This document shows, piece after piece, positions 24,343-32,610 of a stretch of 64,000 nucleotides of DNA; position 1 is the first letter of the stretch, and each line of letters opens with the position of its first letter. Origin of the DNA: Drosophila pseudoobscura. Lineage: Eukaryota; Arthropoda; Insecta; Diptera; Drosophilidae. Where the stretch lies: NCBI RefSeq assembly GCF_009870125.1, contig NC_046679.1, positions 13,950,001-14,014,000 of the forward strand. The letters are read 5' to 3'. A program made the translations under genes and the position numbers. The notes beneath the pieces were generated by a model, which was given only the letters and a program-made list of their open reading frames with translations, searched no databases and was not told the DNA's origin.

Positions 24343-27322
24343 ATGAATACCGTTTCTGCTGATATATATTGTGCAGTTTGCGGCACTTCCAGTGTATTTT
24401 TGTGCGAGCGATGCCAGGAGCCGTATTGCAGCAGAGAATGTCAAAACGCGGATTGGCGACGCCACAAATTTTACTGCATCCCCATGCCGTAAGTAGCTTT
24501 GCTGAGATCTGTATTTTCCATGCGTACATGTGTGTGTGCTATTTTTAGTGTGTTGGTGCCGAACAAATATGCGCAGGGCTTGCAAGAACATCCACTGGTC
24601 AGTCCGAAGATTGAGAATCCATCAAATAATAAAGAAGCGGCGTTCGTCTCCAAGCCAGTCAAGAGCATAGAATCGGCGTCATCCGTGGACTCTCTGACTA
24701 CCGCCATAGTGAAAGAGAAAAAGGAACTGTCTTCTGTGTGGCGTGAGACATTTCTGCCGCCGCAAAACGACTTCTTCGAGTGCCGTGTGACGTACATGAA
24801 GTCTGACGGCGTCCTCTGCGTGGTGGATGTGGCCAATATTGAGCTCATGGAGCGTTTCAACGAGAACATGCAGCGCGTCAAGCCAAAGCTTTCCCGAGCA
24901 AAATGTGTTGAGGAGGACTCGCTGGTTGTGGTCCAAGGCGAAAAAAAACTCCATCGGGGACAGGTGCTCTCTATGGACCGGAAGTCTGAGACTGCGCAGA
25001 TTTATCTGATAGATCATGGGTCCGTGGTCACTTCTTCTGTGCAGGAAATCTACGATCCGGTTTCTCGCATCGCAGATAAAAAAGCGTTTGCGATTCAGGT
25101 GAAGCTGCTGTCGAACACGGGCGTGCAGACCAACAAGCATCTAACGCTGCGCTTACTGGGCCCCAAAACCCAGGAAGGCATCTACTCTGTTCAGCTGAAG
25201 CCCAAAATGACGATTCCGCTCAATTTGCCGATTGAGCTGCTGCAGATGAGCCCGGAGGTGACTGTGGCCAGGATCCTTGAAGGTTGTCTGCAGCGCGACG
25301 AGAAGCCAGCTGCCCTGCTCCAAATATCAACGATCAACCAGATCAATGACGCCATGGATGACAAACTGAACGGCAAACCAGACGAGCAGCAGCCAATCTC
25401 TCTCAGCCAATTAGACACGTGCACAACAATATTTCTGGCCGCTTACACCAAGCAGGGCTACCGACGTGCTTTTCTGCTAGACTTGATTGACGCGCCGCCC
25501 AAGCGTACTTTCCTGGTGTACGAGATGGACGAGGGTCGCATCTCCATTACCACTGACGTGCGCCGCATTCCCAGCGAGCTGCTTGGTCATCCCATTCAGA
25601 CATTTGCCATGAAGCTGAACGACGAAATGCAACAGCCGCCGCTGGAGCAACTGGTGGAGGACAATGGTCCCGATTTTACTGTCAAACTACGCCTGAAGAG
25701 CATCCAAGGCCAGGAAAAGGTGCGGAAGGCCAGTGCCGCCTTGCTGTCCAAAGGAAAGCAGCTGGGCGAAGTGGAGCTGACAACGTTCATGGGTGATGTG
25801 TCCTGTTTGGGCCACAAGTACTGGCGTGAGACGATTAAGAACGGCACCATGGTTCGCATAACCTACAATGTCGGCTACAAGCAAGTCTTCATCAGCTCCA
25901 TGGAGACCCTGAAATATGCAAGCCTCTTTAAGCGCATGGAAAAGAAGTGCAAACCCTTCGAGCAGTCGGACCAGATCACGATTGGCTCCATTGTGCTTGT
26001 GGCGAGTCCCAAACTGGGATACTTCCGTGGCGAGGTAAGCCTAATATTGACATGAAATAAATACAGCATTATAATCCCATCTTTACAGATATCTGGTGAG
26101 GCGAACGACCTCTTCCATGTGTACAACATTGATACGGGCGAAACACACCAGGTGGAAGCGCAGTTCCTGCGCATGTCCTGTCGATTTCTGCGCGACATGC
26201 CCGTAAGCCTGTCGTGCGTCAAACTAAAGTCAGTGTGCGATATTCCGGAATGTGCAGTGAACCCAATCAATGCAGGGTGTCAACTGATGAAGGAGATCAT
26301 TACCGATAACGTTCAATTTCGCGTCGAGTTTGTTGGCTCAAGCACTGAAGTCGTGGACTTGTATTTTTGCTCGGGCGAGCAGACTTCGCTGACTCTTCGA
26401 ATGCTGCCGCTGATGTTTAAGCCCGTTTCGATGTACTCCCTGGAAGTAGCTGCTTCAGATCCAGCTCCTGCTTCTGCTCCTGCACCGGCTGCGGCTGCGG
26501 TTTCTGCTTCAGCAGCTATACCAGAAGGACTCAAGGACAAGACGACGCCTCCAGCTGCGTCAGAAACGGTTGAAGACCTTCCACCTTTGCCGCCATCGCC
26601 CCCAGTTTCCCCCGCAATCGAGACTAAAGGGGCAGAAACACTCGAACGTTTCTATTACAAAGACGTGCCAAAGATTCTTATTCCACTGGGCAAACGCGTC
26701 AATGCGTTCCTCCTGAATGGATCGGGACTCCATCAGACTGGTGCTATCACCGCCTGTCACTTTAAAGACGTGACTGAGGCCGAAAGCTATCAGAAATTGT
26801 TTTATTTAGTTGATAGCCTTGGAAAGTGTTCGTACCCAGACCTTATCGACTATGTGCCTTGGTAAGTCCTATACAAACAAACAAAGCCTACAAGTAATCC
26901 AATATTCCCGCACAGTATTGACGAAATGGTCCTGGCCGTGTTCAGCGAGGATAATAATTGGTATCGCGGCGTTTGTGAGGAGATCCTCGGCGATAAGGCT
27001 CGCATTTTCTTCTGTGACTATGGCAACCACGAGCTGGTTTCTATGAAAAAACTCAAGCCCCTGAGCTCCAATTTGATGCAGGGCATAAATGCGACCAAGT
27101 GCTACATTGAGGGTTTGTGATATCTTTAAAACAAACACCCACTTAATCGTTAATCGCTCGTTTTTTCCAGGTTTCGACAACTCGGAAAAGTTCAGTCTTT
27201 GGGAGAAGCATATTAAGACGGAATTTAATATTCTGTGCAACGTCGAGGAAGGCCCCGACTCCTACTCGCGTACCCTTACCATACTCGATCTGGACAAGAT
27301 CGTGTCCCAAAACACTTCTTAA
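24343..27322 (+). CDS. CG9925: MYND zinc-finger, multi-Tudor protein (CG9925-like, TDRD1 type)
   Basis: Exons are 24343-24488, 24549-26034, 26089-26861, 26916-27112 and 27171-27322, all in phase, giving 917 residues. The N-terminus is a complete MYND zinc finger (Cys10, 13, 21, 24, 29, 33, His41, Cys45). At least three or four Tudor-type repeats follow. One lies near RGQVLSMDRKS / IYLIDHGS, one near YRRAFLLDLID / LVYEMDEG, one near YFRGEISGEAND / YNIDTGE, and the last is canonical with NNWYRG and FFCDYGNHELV. An Ala/Pro-rich linker separates the third and fourth. MYND-Tudor proteins of this kind bind dimethyl-arginine on Piwi-family proteins in piRNA pathways. That role is inferred from family and was not tested for this gene. 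It shares its promoter with Orc2 and converges on Ipp. The symbol is from memory of the fly Tudor family. Confidence 0.88.
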
Positions 27323-27482
27323 ATCGTTCTCTAGTTTTACCTTAAGACAACAGGGATCGCGTTCCTTCATTATCATCCCTAGTAATAAGTGTTAAGTACA
27401 CCCATGTGTACTTTCAAAAATGTTTTTGAAAACATTCGTTTTTCTTTTTTTGTTGACTTGGCAGGTCCTACGTAGACGATCA

Positions 27483-27488
27483 TTTAAT
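27483..27488 (-). terminator. Candidate poly(A) signal for Ipp (ATTAAA)
   Basis: ATTAAA on the minus strand lies about 90 bases after the Ipp stop codon. It is a common poly(A)-signal variant, and position and strand are the only support. Confidence 0.35.
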
Positions 27489-27575
27489 ACATATATCAAT
27501 AGATACTTCGATACATTCCACAACATATATCTTTCAATTACAACACTTATAATGAGATTACAACAATAACAACAT

Positions 27576-28749
27576 TCATTGCTCAGCCAGCTTGGCGAGG
27601 AGCACCTCCATCGCATCAACGTTGCGCACGGCGATAATGCCAGTAGCATTTCGCTTCCAATCGGATCCTGAATCCTGCATCAGGTACTTTAGGGGCACTG
27701 TCTTCAGCTCCGCCACGCTCGCACCATAGTCGAAGACATCACCGCCCAGAGCGCGTAGAATCGCTTGCGGCGCACAGGTGTCCCACTTGAAGGTGGATCC
27801 CTTGCTGAGGAGATACACTTCCACCTCACGGGTGATGACTTTCAGGGCCTTGTGTCCAGCGCCTGCCGAGAATGCGAACTCGTAGCCCAGGTCAAGGAAT
27901 CGCTGTAGTATATCCGACTGCTCAGAGCTGGAGAAGATGGCAAGCTGCCGATGCTCGTCCCGCGCCTCAAAGTTACAGTTGTGGGCCTGCAGGCTGGGCA
28001 GGCAGATGCCCCAAAACATCGAGGAGCTGTACACGTGCTCGTCCAGCTTATTTCCAAAGGGCTGGGCCACGACTCCGATCACGGGAATTCCGGTGTCACG
28101 TTCATAGACGCCGATCAGAACGGTCACGCAGTCCAGGCCGGTGGAGGTGATGCCGGGAAAGTTGGTGAACATCGTATCGCCCGAGATGTACTCTGCGGTG
28201 GCGTCTGCAATCAACAAAGCATTTACCATAGCCAGGGGCAGGCATGTCCACCTACGTACCAATTGGATCGATCCATATGCCCAGATTGGCATAATCCAAC
28301 TCCTCGGGCAGCTCCGGAATGTCGCCCAATGTGCCACTCTCAAAGTTGACTACGCGATGCACTTCGTCCGCCAGTGCGCTTGCTGCACTTTCATGTCCAC
28401 TGAGTACCGCCTCCAGGCAAGCGGTGGTGTCCGCTTCACAGGCCCCCACAGCCACTGTGACACTCTCCCCCAGCTTGTTCGTAAAGTTTGGTGATTCTTC
28501 GCCGAGTATGGCGGCCTTCATCTCTGGAAAGACCGCGCCCACCTCGTGCTTGATGGTCTCCTGGATGAGCACATCGGCCAGCGTTTTAAAATCGTGCTCG
28601 AACCGCTCGTTGGCCTCTCCTTCGCTCTTTTCTTGGACGAGCAGGGACAGCAGCTGTTCATTGGCTCGACATGTCCTGGCTATATTCGCCGCCTTCTCCG
28701 CACAGTTAATCAGCACCCGCAGCAGGTTCGCCTTGTCCTCCGAGCCCAT
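27576..28749 (-). CDS. Ipp: Inositol polyphosphate 1-phosphatase
   Basis: This enzyme removes the 1-phosphate from inositol 1,4-bisphosphate and 1,3,4-trisphosphate and belongs to the lithium-sensitive, Mg-dependent phosphatase family. Exons are 28749-28260 and 28204-27576 (55-bp intron, GTACGT...GCAG), giving 372 residues, close to the family length. The metal-site motifs are present: GEES (about residue 83), WIDPIDATAEYI formed across the splice junction, and WDTCAPQAI with GGDVFDYG near the C-terminus. The start is the ATG at 28749; a possible TTG further upstream is not needed. A motif matching the fly core-promoter element KTYRGTATWTTT lies about 115 bp upstream of the ATG. The gene converges on CG9925 and diverges from CG9922. 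Confidence 0.93.
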
Positions 28750-29452
28750 GGTCCTAGTTTCCAACAGATTTCTTGTTTTTATTTTTATTTACATCTTTTA
28801 TGGCTTCTCCTGACCTTATCAGAAATATACCAAAATATACCGTCTCATTTTAAAAATATACCGTAAATATACTGACGAATTCGAGTTATATTATACATAT
28901 TCCTCGTTTTTAATATTCCGTCGAATATTACCAGCTATATAGAACATTTAGCCATGCGCACATAATTTTAACCGATTGATGAATCTATTTTCTACTTAAC
29001 TGGCTAGTTTTTAGTCCTTGCTTTTATTGTATTTTGGCTAAAACAAGGTTTAAACAAAATAGTTGAACAAAACAAACAGTCGCAATGTTGCTGGTATTTG
29101 AAGACATGATGCGTGTATAGGCCTTTGTATACCCTATTTCGTTAATCCTCTAGCCCCTGAAGTACCTTTTAAACAGATACTGACAAGTTTGATATTCCGT
29201 TGAATATTTCTAGCTAGCTGAGACACTCAACTCATAATTTCATTCGAATCAACTTCCTAAAATTGTTTGTTCCAGTTAACGAAATTTCGTCTTCATTCAA
29301 TTACGGGATGCAGTGTCTTCGTGTCGAACGGATCAGAGCCTCAGCGAGCTCTTGGCGTTCTTTCTAGAGGTGCGATTTCAATTGAAAACAGTTTAATTCG
29401 AATCATAGGAGTTTTCTTTTCCCGAATAGCGAATAAAGTGCATTCCTGTAAG
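28750..29452. other. Divergent Ipp/CG9922 intergenic region
   Basis: The region contains promoter DNA only. It has two copies of an imperfect repeat built around the palindrome ATATTC-CGTY-GAATAT (28912-28929 and 29192-29207), and both are preceded by an ATACTGAC element (about 28869 and 29178). A possible 5' UTR acceptor for CG9922 (tttgttccag) occurs near 29275. No coding region is seen. Confidence 0.5.
28865..28876 (-). promoter_or_regulatory. Core-promoter motif of the GTATATTT class upstream of Ipp
   Basis: On the minus strand the twelve bases read GTCAGTATATTT, a full match to the Drosophila core-promoter consensus KTYRGTATWTTT (as I recall it, Ohler motif 6). It sits about 115 bp upstream of the Ipp start codon, within a cluster of ATATACC repeats (28824-28866). 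Confidence 0.5.
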
Positions 29453-29815
29453 ATGGTTTCTGAGTGTATTGCGGATGTGGAAAAAGTCGGCCTGAAGGCA
29501 TACAGATATTTCCAGCCACCGACCCCTGAGCCACCGGTCGTCGTCGTCTGGACTTCCCACTGCGCCCACTGGGTGGGGGTCCTGGCTGGGCCCATCACAC
29601 TCGCGCTTCTTTTCAAGCTTATCTACGACATTATCAAAATACGAAGCGCAACAAATGTTGGAGTGGATCCGGCAGAAAAATCGGAGCTTGCCGAAGGGGA
29701 AGGACTGGTGCCCGCAGAGCAGGACATAGAGCGTCCTGCTGCTGAAGGGACAGCCCGACAGGAAGGTGGCGACGCATGGTATTGGGATCCGCTTCGTGGC
29801 TTTAATCTGAATTGA
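29453..29815 (+). CDS. CG9922: Small single-pass membrane protein (CG9922-like), function unknown
   Basis: This is an intact 120-residue ORF in one exon. The ATG at 29453 is the first in-frame ATG after upstream UTR-like sequence. A Pro-rich segment (QPPTPEPPVVVVW) precedes one hydrophobic helix at about residues 40-62 (WVGVLAGPITLALLFKLIYDII). A basic residue cluster follows (KIR), then an acidic tail and an aromatic end (WYWDPLRGFNLN). Positively charged residues after the helix suggest the C-terminus faces the cytosol. I do not know a function. The symbol is from remembered gene order next to Ipp and is less certain than the gene itself. The reading frame on the other strand is also open across it. 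Confidence 0.75.
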   Translation: MVSECIADVEKVGLKAYRYFQPPTPEPPVVVVWTSHCAHWVGVLAGPITLALLFKLIYDIIKIRSATNVGVDPAEKSELAEGEGLVPAEQDIERPAAEGTARQEGGDAWYWDPLRGFNLN

Positions 29816-29837
29816 TTTCGTTGCTATTGTTGTTATT

Positions 29838-30446
29838 GCGGCGAGGGGAATCGGACACGGCGGCACTGAGCTCAGCTCATCCCAACTGACGCCCGAGTCG
29901 TCGGAGTCCTCGGATGGTGGAGTGACATCTACATCGGCAGCTGCCGGTTGTTGCTGCTGCGCCTGATTCTGGTTGTTGTTGTTGTTGGATCGGAAACGAT
30001 TCTCCTCCAAACCGATGGCGTGGCTGTTCCCGTCAGCTCTGCGCCTGTGTAAAGTCTGGCGCTTGGCCGAAGGGCTCCAGTCGAGCGGATGATGTACTAC
30101 TGATTTGGATTGTGTCTAAAATAAGGTTTAAGCCAAAACAATTTCCACTTAATTCATTTCTTTATATGTTAATGCACGCCAACTACACATTTGTCATTGT
30201 AGAAGGCATTGTGGTAGTGGTAACCTGGCACACTCGTCCAGAGCCTTTTCACTCCATCTTCATCCGCAGCTTGGTCGCGTTGAACCTCAAATGCAATATC
30301 CCGCAGGTTCTCTATTGCATTTTCAAAGTCTTTAAAAGGGAGTGCTTGACGGCGTGCTTCCCTGCGAGAAGAATATCAGTGTGCAGTGATTTTAAATTAT
30401 TTTTGGCTATGCTTACTGCTTTATTTATTTTCTTCGATGGAGCCAT
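29838..30446 (-). pseudogene. Decayed small three-exon gene, unrecognised (possible pseudogene)
   Basis: On the minus strand, exon 1 (30446-30417) begins MAPSKKINKA and ends at GTAAGC. A 55-bp intron ends in CTCGCAG. Exon 2 (30361-30187) reads openly for 58 codons (PFKDFENAIENLRD, GYHYHNAFYNDKC). A 71-bp intron (GTAGTT...TTTTAG) follows, and exon 3 from 30115 continues in phase (HHPLDWSPSAKRQTLHRRR, an Asn/Gln tract, then SEDSDDSGVSWDELSS). Two lesions are apparent. Exons 1 and 2 are one base out of phase, near an A-rich run. Near the end the frame must slip one base to reach a natural-looking tail (SPRRNNNNSNEINSD, stop about 29838). Without the slip, the frame runs on antisense through CG9922. 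I do not recognise the family. The lesions could be real or could be sequence errors. Confidence 0.55.
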
Positions 30447-30459
30447 AGAGCTCGATACA

Positions 30460-31780
30460 TTGGCTCGGTGTGGCTCTTGCCGGGCCATGCGTCGAACGAA
30501 TCGTCTGCACCATTGGCGCAGTCCTGCCAGCCATCTCAGAGCCGGGCGGCCGATATAGGTAGGATATTATTAGTTTAAGAATTTAGGCAGATATCGTGTC
30601 TTTCCACTCACCATGTTGATGGGACACTGAAAGTCTTCTGGCCGCTTGCAGCAGTCGGCCTCATTGTGGACATTGTCTCAGTTGTTAAAGGTGGTACCAT
30701 GGTAGATCAGAGCCTTGTCGCTGCCCTCGGCTGACTGTCAGCTGAAGTGATCCGCCGGGCAGTCCTTTCGTCACAGCGCCAGAAGGCGGATATACAGACG
30801 TTGTTCATGTCACTACTAAAATTATCTGGCCGGATACACGCCGTAGTTCTCCTAGTCCTCCAGTAGCATCAGATGCTTGGGGCACGAGCAAACGTCGTGA
30901 GTACTGCGTGTCACCCCGCTGGCTATGCAGTTGTGGAAACGTCCACACGGCCCGGATGTCGGTGAACTGCGACAGACGATGCATCTCCACGGAACGACGC
31001 TCTCCGTTGACAGTGATCCTCTCCAGTCCGGTCTTGTCGTCCAGCCAGTACACAAATCCCCCTAGCCGACAATGTGTATCTCCTGCGGGACGGAGAGGGA
31101 ACAGGAGATTACACGTGTCCAGAGGTATACAATATGGTTGCTTACTTGTTCATTCCATTGATGTTTATAACTTCGATACGCATGGTATATCGGACTGTTG
31201 GTACAGGGCCAGGGCCGTGACTCCTTCCAGCTCCACAAGCTCATTGCCATCGACTCGGGCGACTCGGAATGATGGCATAATGACTGCCGACATCTGTCCA
31301 GAAGAACAGGCGCTTCATGGCATGCACGGCAATGTTGCGAGGCTTCAGCGAGTTCGCCCAGGAAACTAAGAGGCAACGTTGTAGAACACAGTTGAATAGG
31401 GAGGGAGCTTCACCTGGGCACGGATATTCTTGCTGGACACCGGCAGCGGTACGTTCGGGCTGTCTGTCGTAGCTGGGGGGGATGCAGGGCACGTCCTTGG
31501 CGAGGCTCCGGCTCTGGCCCGTCTTGATCAGTCCCTCCAGCACACGTAGTCCTAGCTGCCAACCAGTACCTGACACTTGTTGCCATCCAGGAGAGGCGTC
31601 TCGTCTCCTGGTCGAATATGAGCTCCCGGCTCCCAGCTCGCTGTACTCGGTCGAGATGCGGCCCAATGTGCTCCTGGCGCGAGAACAGCAGGCAGAGGTG
31701 GAACAGGCCCCATTCCCATTCACGCGATCTTGTCTTGTCGGTGTTTCCATCGCACCAGACGACCAGAACAGCTGTTCTTC
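30460..31780 (-). pseudogene. Degenerate arrow (LRP5/6-like) Wnt co-receptor pseudogene, intron-retaining
   Basis: Read on the minus strand in broken frames, the order of domains matches LRP5/6. First comes an EGF remnant (HLCLLFSRQEH, LIFDQETRRLSWM), then YWTD-propeller pieces (LKPRNIAVHAMKRLFFWTD, VARVDGNELVELEGVTALAL, VYWLDDKTGLERITVNGERR, FTDIRAVWT). Next are an EGF repeat (CIASG..., CSCPKHLMLLED), and LDL-receptor class A pieces (NVCIPAFWRCDE, EDFQCPINM, GWQDCANGADDSFDAWPG). Several stops and frameshifts interrupt it. An intron with good sites (GTAAGC at about 31155 to CCGCAG at about 31083) and a second donor after CPINM (GTGAGT) are kept. The copy therefore arose from DNA, not by retroposition. 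It starts and ends abruptly inside the protein, so it is a partial segmental copy. No transmembrane or PPPSP tail is seen. Confidence 0.8.
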
Positions 31781-32190
31781 CCCTACCCTCAGTCCAGGGT
31801 CTGTTCTTCTTCCTCCTTTTGCCATTGTTTTCCTATGAACTTCGTCTTCTGGGGGCTGAGGAAGGGAGTAGTGGGCATCACAAAGTGCGTCGCTGGTCGT
31901 TTCGGCATCGCTTCAGACTCTGTAGCTCGATTTTAACTGCGAAGGTGGAAAGCTTGGAATAGCCGTGGAACAGCGGCTGTTTTTCGGGAGTGCCCTGTGA
32001 CATCAGGACTTACAGTTATTTGAATCCACTGTAGGCAGACGCACAAGGCACTTTAGCTCATACAACAGTAGCATAAACAAACGAGTATATTGAGGGAAAA
32101 AGGACATTGTGACGAGTTAAAATCTTAGAGAAAATCCCAAAAAAGTCGCACCAAACTTGAGCGCCAAATCCAATTGAGATGGTAGTGCTT
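31781..32190 (-). other. Minus-strand exon-like fragments upstream of the arrow pseudogene
   Basis: Short coherent frames occur but no intact gene. One starts MSFFPQYTRLFMLLL (ATG near 32128) and runs about 30 codons to a GTAAGT donor. Another starts MPKRPATHFVMPTTPFLSPQ (near 31908) and ends at a TGA close to 31790. I cannot join them in one frame. They may be the 5' part of the decayed gene downstream, separated by the arrow copy, or chance frames. Confidence 0.3.
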
Positions 32191-32199
32191 CGATAAATC

Positions 32200-32610
32200 G
32201 CGACAGCTGATCGCTAGTGGTGGCAGTTTCTCAATATCGATTGCGTTAGTTTTATATCGATGGTTTACACCGATGATTATAAATCTATCGATAGTTGATT
32301 ATTGTTATTGATTATTTTGAAAAATACATAAGACGCACCTGACGACGAAACCCGGAACTACTCATGTAGAAAATGTTATTAACTACATTTTATGTAATTA
32401 GCAAAAGCGACATCTGTAGGAGAAAGTTATCATAGAAACCCCTAGAGGCGCCAGTGTGAAAAACGTCCGTTATTTTATTTCTGATATTTTGAAATATTCC
32501 GGAAAATACCATGAAAAGTATAAAATTTGCAGTGTGAGCAAGACGTGGTGGCAACACATCGACAGAGCATGGTCACACTTAACGATGGAATATATCGATA
32601 GCACCTATTG
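32200..32610. promoter_or_regulatory. Orphan housekeeping-type promoter island
   Basis: Perfect DREs (TATCGATA) lie at 32286-32293 and 32593-32600, with further ATCGAT sites near 32233 and 32256. A match to the M1BP motif 1 core (TGGTCACACT) lies at 32570-32579. This is the signature of an active divergent housekeeping promoter, but only gene fragments flank it: decayed frames to the left and nothing to the right. Confidence 0.55.

Noticed and set aside
24208-24591. Minus-strand ORFs opposite CG9925 exon 1
   Set aside because: They are the reverse complement of the MYND exon and its 5' UTR.
27872-28813. Plus-strand ORFs opposite Ipp
   Set aside because: They are shadows of the Ipp coding exons.
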